Assembly (NCBI GenBank): GCA_910585555.1 | Contig: CAJUFU010000021.1 | Coordinates: 17,097 to 43,800, forward strand | Direction: 5' to 3' | Source of the DNA: an uncultured Lachnospiraceae bacterium | GTDB lineage: Bacteria > Bacillota > Clostridia > Lachnospirales > Lachnospiraceae | DNA: 26,704 nucleotides | Shown here: in pieces, positions 1 to 8,010 of the stretch | Layout of the letters: every line of letters begins with the position of its first letter | How positions within the stretch are numbered: the stretch's first letter is position 1 | Position numbers and translations under genes: made by a program | Notes under the pieces: generated by a model | Told to the model about the DNA's origin: nothing | Seen by the model: the letters and a program-made list of their open reading frames with translations, nothing else | Databases searched by the model: none

Positions 1-296
1 TATTCCACATCAATCCCGGCGGCGGAAATCACCCCCAGCACCTTACTTAAGCCGCCCGGTGTGTCTGGAACAGCCACCCCCACAACAGGTGTCATGGTCA
101 GAATAAAACCCTGTTCCAATAAAATTGCAGAAGCCTTGGAAGCATCGTCCACGATGAGCCGCAAAACGCCGTAATCCGCCGTCTCTGCAATATTGATTGC
201 CCGCATGTTTACCTGATTCTGTGACAGAATGTTGGTAATGTCTGCAAGCTGTCCCGCTTTGTTTTCCAAAAATACAGAAATCTGAGGTATTGTCAT
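1..296 (-). CDS. ACT-domain protein (partial, C-terminus beyond window)
   Basis: The first 98 codons of a small ACT-domain protein, read from an ATG at 296 and running off the window at base 1. An AAAGGGGG ribosome binding site lies about 8 bases upstream. The N-terminus reads MTIPQISVFLENKAGQLADI, the usual start of a ligand-binding ACT domain (beta strand, then the AGQLADI turn into a helix). A second ACT unit begins near residue 70 (TPVVGVAVPDTPGGL), so this is probably the tandem-ACT type of about 140 residues. Such proteins often sit directly after paaK and indolepyruvate oxidoreductase genes, as here (16 bases after paaK). A role in sensing an amino acid or aryl acid is inferred from the domain; no catalytic function is visible. 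Confidence 0.85.
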   Translation of the reverse strand, partial: MTIPQISVFLENKAGQLADITNILSQNQVNMRAINIAETADYGVLRLIVDDASKASAILLEQGFILTMTPVVGVAVPDTPGGLSKVLGVISAAGIDVE

Positions 297-312
297 AGGT
301 TCGTCCCCCTTT

Positions 313-1611
313 CTAAATCTTGCGCTTATCGATCACGCGCACTGCCTTGCCTTCGCTTCTGGTAATAGATTTGGGTGCCACCAGACGCACCTTAGCGTAA
401 ATGCCCAACATAGCCTTGAGTGCAGACACCAATCCTTTCTCCATCTCTGTAATCTTACCCAGGTTATCGGAGAAGTTCTCAGGCGTCATCTCCACCATGA
501 CCTCAATGGTATCAGAATTGTTGACACGGTCCACAATAATCTGATAGTTAGCCGGATATCCTTGTTCTAACAGCACTGTCTCAATCTGAGACGGGAATAC
601 ATTAACGCCCTTGACAATCAGCATATCATCGCTTCTGCCCATAGGCTTACTCATCTTCACGTGGGTACGGCCGCAGGCACATTTCTCTCTGGTCAGAACA
701 CAGATATCTCTGGTGCGGTAACGCAAAAGCGGGAAAGCTTCCTTGGTGATTGCCGTAAATACCAGTTCACCTTTACTGCCTTCAGGAAGCACCTCTCCCG
801 TGTCGGAATCGATAATTTCAGCAATAAAATGATCTTCATTGATGTGCATACCGGTCTGCGCACTGCATTCAAAAGCGACACCAGGGCCGCTGGTCTCCGT
901 GAGTCCATAAATATCATACGCCTTGATGCCCAGTTTATTCTGAATGTCCTGGCGCATCTCCTCGCTCCATGCCTCTGCACCGAAAATACCCGCTTTCAGC
1001 TTAATTTTATCACGCAGGCCGCGCTCATGAATACTTTCCGCCAGAAAAGCCGCATAAGAAGGTGTACAGCAGAGAATGGTAGCCTCCAAGTCCACCATGA
1101 ACTGCAGTTGGCGGTCGGTATTACCTGACGACATAGGAAGCGTCAAACAGCCGACTTTATGACTGCCGCCATTTAATCCGGGTCCCCCGGTAAAAAGGCC
1201 ATAACCATAGCACACATGACAGACATCCTCATTGGTGCCGCCTGCCGCTACAATAGCGCGGGCACAGCAATCCTCCCACAGATCAATATCATGCTGGGTA
1301 TAAAAAGCCACCACTCTGCGTCCGGTAGTCCCGGATGTGGACTGGATACGGACACAATCTTTTAGAGATGTGGCCAACAATCCGTAAGGATAAGCCTCCC
1401 GCAGATCATCCTTTGATAAGAAGGGCAGTTTGTGCAAGTCATCCACGCTCTGAATATCCTCAGGCAAAACCCCCTTCTCCTCCATCTTTTTGCGGTAATA
1501 GGGTACATTGTCCCACACATGGCGCACCTGCTTTACCAGCCGTTCATTCTGCCATGCAAGAATCTGCTCCCTGTCCGCGGTTTCAATTTCTTTCTGGTAA
1601 TACCGTTCCAT
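313..1611 (-). CDS. paaK: Phenylacetate-CoA ligase family protein (aryl-CoA ligase)
   Basis: Predicted cytosolic AMP-forming ligase of 432 residues, normal for PaaK. The family joins phenylacetate or related arylacetates to CoA using ATP, through an acyl-adenylate. The phosphate-binding loop STSGTTGRR is at about residues 91-99, followed by the YGLTETSGPG adenylate-binding motif and the C-terminal ligase subdomain (DDMLIVKGVNVFPSQIE). The open frame extends ten codons further upstream, but a GGAGGAAAGT ribosome binding site sits just before the ATG at 1611, so I start there. It follows iorB closely and precedes the ACT gene. Next to iorAB it probably handles arylacetates (phenyl-, hydroxyphenyl- or indoleacetate), either activating them or running in reverse to release ATP. 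The exact substrate and direction are inference. Confidence 0.9.
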   Translation of the reverse strand: MERYYQKEIETADREQILAWQNERLVKQVRHVWDNVPYYRKKMEEKGVLPEDIQSVDDLHKLPFLSKDDLREAYPYGLLATSLKDCVRIQSTSGTTGRRVVAFYTQHDIDLWEDCCARAIVAAGGTNEDVCHVCYGYGLFTGGPGLNGGSHKVGCLTLPMSSGNTDRQLQFMVDLEATILCCTPSYAAFLAESIHERGLRDKIKLKAGIFGAEAWSEEMRQDIQNKLGIKAYDIYGLTETSGPGVAFECSAQTGMHINEDHFIAEIIDSDTGEVLPEGSKGELVFTAITKEAFPLLRYRTRDICVLTREKCACGRTHVKMSKPMGRSDDMLIVKGVNVFPSQIETVLLEQGYPANYQIIVDRVNNSDTIEVMVEMTPENFSDNLGKITEMEKGLVSALKAMLGIYAKVRLVAPKSITRSEGKAVRVIDKRKI

Positions 1612-1643
1612 ACTTTCCTCCATTCCGAAGCGTTTTCTCACGC
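1606..1643 (-). repeat. Translation-start segment, copy 1 (before paaK)
   Basis: On the minus strand this segment reads GCGTGA, a short spacer, CGCTTCGGAATGGAGGAAAG and then the paaK start codon. Nearly the same string precedes iorA (4032-4066), with a three-base length difference and a few substitutions. It carries the GGAGG ribosome binding site, a possible GCGT/ACGC mini-hairpin upstream, and an in-frame upstream ATG four codons before the chosen start. Confidence 0.6.
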
Positions 1644-2210
1644 ACTCTGTCCTAATGAAAATGCCTTCTTATTCATCTCCAGGAATTTGGCAGGCACACT
1701 CTGCTCAATGGCATCCATCCATTCCTGTGTGGTAAACTCAAAATGTTTGGAAAGTCTGCCCATGAGCACTAAGTTCACAGCCTTACTGCTCCCCGCTTCC
1801 TCCGCCAACGCAAGTGCATCCAGTGCATCCACATGAATCCCCAGTTCCACCATTTTCTCTTCCAGATTCTTTGGATAAACAGCCATGCCTGCAACCACCG
1901 GCATGGGATTAATCTGCTGACTGTTGACGATAATCCTGCCGCCCGGTTTTACATATTCTGTATAACGGGCCGCCTCCAAAAGTTCAAAGGAAAGGACACA
2001 ATCTGCCTGCCCCTTATCTATAATAGGAGAACATACCCGGTCTCCCCAGCGCACATAAGTCACGACGCTTCCGCCCCGCTGGCTCATGCCGTGCACCTCG
2101 CTGACCTTCACATCATATCCCTTGCCAAGGAGAAGACGTCCCAAAAGCTTACTGGCAAGAAGTGTCCCCTGTCCTCCTACTCCCACGATCATAATATTCT
2201 TCGTTTCCAT
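1638..2210 (-). CDS. iorB: Indolepyruvate:ferredoxin oxidoreductase, beta subunit
   Basis: A 190-residue gamma-domain subunit of the 2-oxoacid:ferredoxin oxidoreductase superfamily. With IorA it decarboxylates arylpyruvates (indole-, phenyl- and hydroxyphenylpyruvate) to arylacetyl-CoA, passing electrons to ferredoxin. The N-terminal IMIVGVGGQGTLLAS motif is diagnostic, followed by EVHGMSQRGGSV, also conserved in this subunit. Two in-frame ATGs lie four codons apart (2222 and 2210). The second is preceded at good spacing by GGAGATAAGT, so it is preferred. It lies about 100 bases downstream of iorA; that gap shows no convincing terminator or promoter, so co-transcription is likely. Its stop codon lies 26 bases upstream of the paaK start. 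Confidence 0.93.
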   Translation of the reverse strand: METKNIMIVGVGGQGTLLASKLLGRLLLGKGYDVKVSEVHGMSQRGGSVVTYVRWGDRVCSPIIDKGQADCVLSFELLEAARYTEYVKPGGRIIVNSQQINPMPVVAGMAVYPKNLEEKMVELGIHVDALDALALAEEAGSSKAVNLVLMGRLSKHFEFTTQEWMDAIEQSVPAKFLEMNKKAFSLGQSA

Positions 2211-2309
2211 ACTTATCTCCATTTCTTCCCATGACGATACTCTCTCTATTCCCGTCTGTGCCGCTTCTTTGTCACAGTTATTATGACACCTGCTTTTCTA
2301 AACTAACGC

Positions 2310-4037
2310 TTAACCGAGCGCGTCAAATTTACACAGTTGCTTACAGACACCGCATCCTACGCAGAGTGTGGCATCAATCTGCGCCTTGCCGTCCACCATA
2401 CTGATGGCAGGACAGCCAATGTTCATACAGGCCTTACATCCCTTACACTTTTCCGGGTCGGAACAGATAGGGCCTGGATGCTTTACATACTTTAACAATG
2501 CGCAGGGCCGGCGGGAAATAATGACCGAAGGCTCTTTCGCTTCCAGCTCTTCTTTGATTACCCTCTGGCAGGTATCCATATCGTAAGGGTCAACCACTCT
2601 CACGCGCTGAATGCCTACGGCGTGACACAAGCTTTCCAAATCGATCTTCGTGCAGGGGTCCCCTTTCAGGTTATAACCCGTAGTCGGATTCTGCTGATGG
2701 CCCGTCATACCCGTGATGGAATTATCTAATATAATCACGGTAGCATTGGACTCATTATAGGCAATATTGATCAGGCCTGTGACACCGGAATGAATAAACG
2801 TAGAATCCCCGATGACCGCCACAGTCCGTCCTTCCATCTCTTCGCCGCCAGCTTTTACGAAACCGTGCAGTCCTGACACAGAAGCACCCATACAGATTGT
2901 GGTATCAATGGCACCCAAAGGCGCCACGGCTCCCAGCGTATAACAGCCGATATCTCCCAAAACCGTCAATTTCAATTTCTTCAGTACATAGAAAATACTG
3001 CGGTGAGGGCAGCCTGCGCACATCACCGGGGGTCTTGCGGGAATCTCTTCTGCCAGGCACGCCCCTGTATGTACTGTACCGCCAAGTTTCTCTTTCACCA
3101 GGTTCTGACTCAGTTCCCCGATATTGGTAAACAGGTCTTTTCCGGATACGCAAAGGCCCATGTTCTTACAGTGGGTCTCAATATAGTCATCCAGCTCCTC
3201 TACCACCACCAGTCTGTCAACGGTGCCAGCGAAGTCTTTTATCTTCTGCTGCGGCATTGGCCAGATCATCCCCAGTTTCAATACAGGATAGGTATCTCCA
3301 AAGGCCTCCTTCACATACTGATAACAGGTAGAAGAAGTGATAATGCCAAGGGATTTATCCTGTCCCTCCTCAATCCGGTTAATTTCCGTCTGTTCCGCCC
3401 ACTGTATCAGAGCCTTGGTGCGCGCCTCCACTTCCGGGTGGCGCTTCTTTGCATTGACCGGCATCATAATATATTTGGCGGGATTCTTCTCATACTTTTT
3501 CTGTTCCGGTTCTACCCGCTCACCCGTCTCCACCACACTCTGGGAATGGCTGACGCGGGTACACATCTTCAGCAGAACCGCCGTATCAAATTTCTCGGAA
3601 ATTTCATAGGCAAGCTTCGCAAAGTTTAACGCCTCCATCGAATCGGAAGGCTCCAGCATGGGAATCTTTGACGCCTTCGCATAATGTCTGGAATCCTGTT
3701 CATTCTGAGAACTGTGCATTCCCGCATCATCGGCCACACCGATTACAAGTCCTGCGTTTACCCCTGTATAAGAAATGGTAAAAAGGGGATCTGCCGCCAC
3801 ATTTAACCCTACGTGTTTCATGGCACAAAAGCTTCTCTTTCCTATCAGGGATGCGCCAAACGCCGCCTCAAGAGCCACCTTCTCATTGGGTGCCCACTCC
3901 GCGTAAACCTCCTCATATTTCGCCACGCACTCAGTAATCTCTGTGCTGGGTGTTCCCGGATAACTGGATACAAAGCAGCAGCCTGCCTCATAGAGACCTC
4001 TGGCCACCGCTTCATTGCCAAGCATTAGTGTTTTCAT
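2310..4037 (-). CDS. iorA: Indolepyruvate:ferredoxin oxidoreductase, alpha subunit
   Basis: A 575-residue catalytic subunit. The order is: N-terminal pyrimidine-binding domain with SSYPGTPSTEI (about residues 24-34); central domains; thiamine-diphosphate domain with GDIGCYTLG and the GDS...N signature (VIGDSTFIHSG to ILDN); and a C-terminal ferredoxin-like domain with two [4Fe-4S] motifs (Cys531/534/537/542 and Cys559/562/565/569). All expected cluster cysteines are present, so the enzyme looks intact. The reading frame allows a start nine codons upstream, but the GGAGGAAGGT ribosome binding site puts the start at 4037. It lies 32 bases after the symporter gene and is followed by iorB. In anaerobes the complex oxidises transaminated aromatic amino acids and is inactivated by oxygen. 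Confidence 0.95.
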   Translation of the reverse strand: MKTLMLGNEAVARGLYEAGCCFVSSYPGTPSTEITECVAKYEEVYAEWAPNEKVALEAAFGASLIGKRSFCAMKHVGLNVAADPLFTISYTGVNAGLVIGVADDAGMHSSQNEQDSRHYAKASKIPMLEPSDSMEALNFAKLAYEISEKFDTAVLLKMCTRVSHSQSVVETGERVEPEQKKYEKNPAKYIMMPVNAKKRHPEVEARTKALIQWAEQTEINRIEEGQDKSLGIITSSTCYQYVKEAFGDTYPVLKLGMIWPMPQQKIKDFAGTVDRLVVVEELDDYIETHCKNMGLCVSGKDLFTNIGELSQNLVKEKLGGTVHTGACLAEEIPARPPVMCAGCPHRSIFYVLKKLKLTVLGDIGCYTLGAVAPLGAIDTTICMGASVSGLHGFVKAGGEEMEGRTVAVIGDSTFIHSGVTGLINIAYNESNATVIILDNSITGMTGHQQNPTTGYNLKGDPCTKIDLESLCHAVGIQRVRVVDPYDMDTCQRVIKEELEAKEPSVIISRRPCALLKYVKHPGPICSDPEKCKGCKACMNIGCPAISMVDGKAQIDATLCVGCGVCKQLCKFDALG

Positions 4038-4066
4038 ACCTTCCTCCATTCCAAAGCGCTTCACGC
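4032..4066 (-). repeat. Translation-start segment, copy 2 (before iorA)
   Basis: On the minus strand this reads GCGTGA, then AGCGCTTTGGAATGGAGGAA, then the iorA start. It matches the segment before paaK (1606-1643) at almost every position. A looser relative precedes iorB (about 2205-2230), sharing the ATG-GAG-NNN-RGT-ATG layout. It fills the whole gap between the symporter stop and the iorA start. Confidence 0.6.
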
Positions 4067-4069
4067 CTC

Positions 4070-5620
4070 TTAATTCTGATCGCCGATGGAATCTGTCACT
4101 GAAACTGTCACTTTTTTCTGGTAACAGGAGAAAATCTCCTCCAACGTTTTCTGTCCGGGTGCCTTCGTAAACAGGCTAACCACAGGCACAATCACAAGCC
4201 CGGCCAACATACAGAAAGCACCGGCGTTAATGGGTGACTGCAGGTATGCCGGAAAACTTGCCCGGAAAAAGATATTGGCAAGCATCACCACCGTAGAGAA
4301 TAAAAAGCTTACCCAGCAGGCCGCCTTAGTCGTCCGCTTCCAGTACAGGCCATAAAGGAAAGGTGCCAGAAAAGCGCCGGCTAACGCGCCCCAGCTCACA
4401 CCCATGAGCTGCGCGATAAAAGTGACGTTAGAACGATATTGAATCAATGCAAGCACTACGGATATGGCGATAAACACTACCAGAAGAGCCCGCATCCATT
4501 TCACCTGTTCTTTCTCATCCATCTCCTTAATCATATTACCTTTAATAAAGTCCAGCGTCAAGGTAGAGCTTGATGCCAATACCAGGGAAGACAGTGTGGA
4601 CATGGAAGCTGAAAGTACCAAAATCACCACCACCGCAATTAAGATTGCAGGAAGCCCTGAAAGCATGGTTGGCACGACAGAGTCATACCCATTGGCCGCA
4701 ATGTCGATTTTGTCACTGAACAATCTTCCGAATCCGCCCAGAAAATAGCAGCCGCCCGCCACAATCGTGGCAAAGACAGTGGATATAATCATGCCCTTAT
4801 TGATGGCGCTCTCACTCTTGATGGCATAAAACTTCTGTACCATCTGGGGCAGTCCCCAAGTACCAAGGCTTGTGAGAATCACCACGCCTAAAAGCCCTGC
4901 CGGGTCCGGCCCGAAAAAGGAGTTAAACACACCCGGCGCCGCAGAAACCGTCTCATCCTGCACCGCAGAAAGTTTATCAAGAGCCGAAAGGAAACCGCCC
5001 TGGCTGTTCAACACTGCAATGATTACCGCCACGATACCGAAAATCATGATAATACCCTGAATAAAATCATTGATAGCGGTAGCCATATAACCCCCGGCTA
5101 TGACATAGATGCCGGTGAGCACTGCCATAACAATAACGCACACGCTGTAATCGATATCAAAGGCCATACCGAAAAGACGGCTTAGGCCATTGTAAAGACT
5201 GGCTGTATAAGGAATCAAAAAGATAAAGATAATTGCCGAAGCCGCCAGTTTTAAGGGCTTGCTCTCAAAACGCTGTCCGAAAAACTCGGGCATGGTAGCG
5301 CTGTTTAAATGCTGTGTCATGATACGGGTACGTCTGCCTAATACGGCCCAGGCGAGAAGAGAACCTAAAAAAGCATTCCCCAGCCCGGCCCAGGTAGCGG
5401 CGATACCGTATTTCCAGCCAAACTGACCTGCATACCCTACGAAAACCACCGCCGAAAAGTAACTGGTGCCGTAGGCAAACGCCGTAAGCCACGGTCCTAC
5501 ATTTCTGCCGCCCAATACAAACCCATTCACATCGGTAGCATGACGACGGCAGTAAAGTCCAATTCCAATCATCACCCCAAAAAATATAACTAGCAAAATC
5601 AATTTAATAAAAAGGTCCAT
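4070..5620 (-). CDS. Sodium:solute symporter (SSS family, PutP/PanF-like)
   Basis: A 516-residue polytopic membrane protein, the usual SSS length, with about 13 hydrophobic helices. Helix 1 is at residues 3-22, followed by the VNGFVLGGRNVGPW loop typical of the family, the second helix (AFAYGTSYFSAVVFVGYAGQ) and IYVIAGGYMATAINDFIQG, a classic SSS helix 5 signature. These carriers take up amino acids, carboxylates or vitamins with sodium. The substrate cannot be read from sequence. Its position between an acyl-CoA ligase and iorA suggests an aromatic amino acid, arylpyruvate or aryl acid. The start is preceded by AGAAAGGA, and the 76-base gap to the upstream ligase has no clear terminator. Confidence 0.88.
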   Translation of the reverse strand: MDLFIKLILLVIFFGVMIGIGLYCRRHATDVNGFVLGGRNVGPWLTAFAYGTSYFSAVVFVGYAGQFGWKYGIAATWAGLGNAFLGSLLAWAVLGRRTRIMTQHLNSATMPEFFGQRFESKPLKLAASAIIFIFLIPYTASLYNGLSRLFGMAFDIDYSVCVIVMAVLTGIYVIAGGYMATAINDFIQGIIMIFGIVAVIIAVLNSQGGFLSALDKLSAVQDETVSAAPGVFNSFFGPDPAGLLGVVILTSLGTWGLPQMVQKFYAIKSESAINKGMIISTVFATIVAGGCYFLGGFGRLFSDKIDIAANGYDSVVPTMLSGLPAILIAVVVILVLSASMSTLSSLVLASSSTLTLDFIKGNMIKEMDEKEQVKWMRALLVVFIAISVVLALIQYRSNVTFIAQLMGVSWGALAGAFLAPFLYGLYWKRTTKAACWVSFLFSTVVMLANIFFRASFPAYLQSPINAGAFCMLAGLVIVPVVSLFTKAPGQKTLEEIFSCYQKKVTVSVTDSIGDQN

Positions 5621-5696
5621 TTTATTTCATTCCTTTCTCACCGTACAAGTCGTATCCCCAAACACAATTTCTGCTCTCTAAAACCCGCCTTATGGA

Positions 5697-7334
5697 TTAG
5701 TTCTTTATCTGTGCCTCTACCAGACTGCCATGACAATACCGCTCCCTGAGAACAGGCTTCTCAATCTTACCCGTAGGATTTCTGGGCACCTGTTCAAAGA
5801 TAATCTTCCTGGGACGTTTATAGCGGGGCAGTTCCTTACTAAACTCCATAATCTCTTCCTCCGTACAGGAGATGCCCTCTTTCAACTCGATCACCGCCGC
5901 TGCAATCTCCCCAAGCCGTGCGTCCGGCAGGCCGATCACCGCCACATCCTTAATCTTATCATTTCGGCGCAGGAAGTCTTCAATCTGTACAGGATATAGA
6001 TTCTCACCCCCGGAGATAATAACATCTTTCTTGCGGTCTACCAGATAGATAAATCCATCCTCATCCATTCTCGCCATATCTCCCGTGTACAGCCATCCGT
6101 CCTTTAATACCTCGTCCGTGGCTTCGGGATTTTTATAATAGCAGAGCATAACACCCGGTCCATGAACAATAAGCTCGCCCACTTCTCCTTGTGCAGTCTC
6201 TTTCCCCTGCTCATCTACAATCTTCGCTTCCCAATGATAGCCGGGTTTACCGATTGCCCCGACCTTATGTATATTTTCCACACCCAGATGCACACAGCCT
6301 GGTCCTATGGATTCGCTCAGGCCATAGTTGGTATCATACTGATGATGGGGGAAATGTTTCTTCCAACGCTGAATCAGACTAGGGGGAACAGGCTGAGCGC
6401 CGATATGCATCAGCCGCCACTGCTCCAACAAATAATGCTCCATATCCACCTTCCCGGAATCAATGGCATCCAGAAGATCTTGTGCCCAGGGCACTAACAG
6501 CCATACGATGGTGCACTTTTCTTCCGTCACCGCCCGCAAAATCCACTCCGGCTTCACACCCCTAAGAAGCACTGCCTTACTGGCCGTAATCAGAGAACCA
6601 AACCAGTGCATCTTGGCCCCTGTATGATAAAGGGGAGGAATACATAAGAACACGTCTTCCTTGGTCTGTCCGTGATGGTTCTGCTCCGTCTCGCAGGAAG
6701 AACGCAAAGCCCGGTGATTATGCAGTATCGCTTTGGGAAAACCGGTTGTGCCCGAAGAAAAATAGATTGCCGCATAATCTGTCTCACAAAGAGCCACAGG
6801 CGGCGCACTGGAAGAACAAAATCCCATCAGCTTCAGACAGTCCTCGGTATAAGAAGGCCCTCCCTTGCCGGGAAAGAACATCATCCGCACGCCCGGCAGT
6901 TCTTTTGCGATCACATCCATACGGCTGATAAATTCCGGCCCGAAAACCAGCACTTCCACATCCGCCAATTCCAGACAATATTTAATCTCCTCTGAGGAAT
7001 AACGGAAATTCAGAGGCACAGCCACACCGCCGGCCTTCAAAATGCCGAAATAAATGGGCAGCCATTCTAAACAGTTCATCATCAGAATACCCACCTTCGT
7101 CTCCCGTTTCATGCCGCGGCTTAAGAGCAGATTGGCAAAACGGTTAGCGCGCCTGTCAAAATCCGTCCAGCTTAATTCCCTGCGGTAGGGAGCGCCGTCT
7201 TCTGCACTCTCAATCAGGCTTGCCTCCCGCCAAGTCACCGCACTGTCCCGCTCATTGGAAGGATTCAACTCCACCAGCGCCGTATCCGAACCATAGAGAC
7301 GGGCGTTTCGCTCTAAAAACTCTGTAATTACCAT
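5697..7334 (-). CDS. AMP-forming acyl-CoA ligase
   Basis: A 545-residue adenylate-forming enzyme that activates a carboxylic acid to its CoA thioester. The P-loop FSSGTTGFPK is at residues 192-201. Further on are YGLSESIGPG (adenine binding), GWLYTGD (ribose-binding aspartate), the hinge DRKKDVIISGGENLYP, and the C-terminal catalytic lysine K523 in NPTGKIEK, so the active site is complete. Residues about 25-55 hold a short insertion before the usual ELSWTDFDRRANRFANLL start of the fold. Translation begins at the ATG at 7334, nine bases after AGGAGG; an overlapping ATG closer to it stops after three codons. It is a different branch from PaaK. An aryl or medium-chain acid substrate is inferred from the operon only. 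Confidence 0.9.
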   Translation of the reverse strand: MVITEFLERNARLYGSDTALVELNPSNERDSAVTWREASLIESAEDGAPYRRELSWTDFDRRANRFANLLLSRGMKRETKVGILMMNCLEWLPIYFGILKAGGVAVPLNFRYSSEEIKYCLELADVEVLVFGPEFISRMDVIAKELPGVRMMFFPGKGGPSYTEDCLKLMGFCSSSAPPVALCETDYAAIYFSSGTTGFPKAILHNHRALRSSCETEQNHHGQTKEDVFLCIPPLYHTGAKMHWFGSLITASKAVLLRGVKPEWILRAVTEEKCTIVWLLVPWAQDLLDAIDSGKVDMEHYLLEQWRLMHIGAQPVPPSLIQRWKKHFPHHQYDTNYGLSESIGPGCVHLGVENIHKVGAIGKPGYHWEAKIVDEQGKETAQGEVGELIVHGPGVMLCYYKNPEATDEVLKDGWLYTGDMARMDEDGFIYLVDRKKDVIISGGENLYPVQIEDFLRRNDKIKDVAVIGLPDARLGEIAAAVIELKEGISCTEEEIMEFSKELPRYKRPRKIIFEQVPRNPTGKIEKPVLRERYCHGSLVEAQIKN

Positions 7335-7453
7335 TCCATGCTTCCTCCTTGTAAATCTTTTGCATAAATATCAAACGTTATTGTAAAATCTTCTTTTCCT
7401 TACCATCATCCTGTGATACAGATATTGCTCAAATATAACAGTTGCAATTAATT

Positions 7454-7858
7454 TCATGCGTTATCCAAAACATATGCATTCATTGTGGCATGTGCCACAT
7501 AAGTACCCAGCTCATCCCTCACCTCAGCCATATACAGCGCCGTGGTCCGTCCAGCCCGCAGACAGGATGCCTCCGCAATCAAACGTTTTCCTTTTGCCGG
7601 CGCAAGAAAAGTGATGGATGCCTGCTGGCTGACCGTCTTTTTCTCAGAATATCCGTTGGCCGCCACGGCACAGGCAATATCCGCCAGGGTAAAAATAGCG
7701 CCGCCCATGGGAACCTTGTTCTCATTCATATGTTTCTCCTCCAACGTCAGAGAGCAAACTGCCTTCCCCGGTTCAGCGGAATCGATCACCACCCCTGTGG
7801 CATCTGTTGCAAAATGATCGTTCTGAAAACGACTGCGAATTTCTTCTATGGACGACAT
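7454..7858 (-). CDS. PaaI-family hotdog thioesterase
   Basis: A 134-residue single hotdog-fold protein of the PaaI/YdiI type, which hydrolyses aryl- or acyl-CoA thioesters. The signature region is NKVPMGGAIFTLADIACAVA (about residues 47-66), where the aspartate of the LAD stretch aligns with the catalytic acidic residue of the family. The C-terminal strand STAKGKR-like segment (FLAPAKGKRLIAEA) is also typical. The ATG at 7858 has AAGGAG seven bases upstream; a TTG two codons earlier is too close to that site. It is the first gene of the operon, just below the promoter at 7942-7970. With two CoA ligases downstream it may release free acids and recycle CoA, or protect the CoA pool. Confidence 0.85.
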   Translation of the reverse strand: MSSIEEIRSRFQNDHFATDATGVVIDSAEPGKAVCSLTLEEKHMNENKVPMGGAIFTLADIACAVAANGYSEKKTVSQQASITFLAPAKGKRLIAEASCLRAGRTTALYMAEVRDELGTYVAHATMNAYVLDNA

Positions 7859-7941
7859 GTGCAAACTCCTTTCGTATCACAAATTTCTATGCCTTTTCGT
7901 CTTATGGACACTTTGCCCGCGAAAACAAAACCGCTTTCAAC

Positions 7942-7970
7942 ACTTTAGCACTTTTAACCGTTAAAGTCAA
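7942..7970 (-). promoter_or_regulatory. Sigma-A promoter for the thioesterase/ior/paaK operon
   Basis: On the minus strand: TTGACT (7970-7965), a 17-base spacer, then TAAAGT (7947-7942). The transcript would start near 7935, giving a leader of about 75 bases before the thioesterase ATG. It lies only a few bases past the terminator of the VWA gene, so it separates the two units. Motif and spacing match consensus well; no operator is evident. Confidence 0.65.
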
Positions 7971-7977
7971 GAGGCAT

Positions 7978-8010
7978 AAAAATACGGCAACGGGAAAATC
8001 CCCGTCACCG
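7978..8010 (-). terminator. Intrinsic terminator of the AAA-VWA operon
   Basis: Minus-strand hairpin with a 10-base-pair stem, CGGTGACGGG pairing with CCCGTTGCCG (two G-U wobbles), a six-base loop and a trailing TATTTTT run. The left arm includes the stop codon of the VWA gene (8005-8007), so the hairpin starts inside the coding sequence. Confidence 0.8.

Noticed and set aside
3003..3629. Plus-strand open frame of about 208 codons inside iorA
   Set aside because: It is antisense to a gene with complete catalytic and iron-sulphur motifs, has no ribosome binding site and reads as shadow translation rich in H, R and L.
7335..7453. Possible second promoter between the thioesterase and acyl-CoA ligase genes
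   Set aside because: TTGCAA-17-TATCTG and TTTACA-15-TATGCA are both weak in one element or in spacing, so I prefer read-through from 7942-7970.
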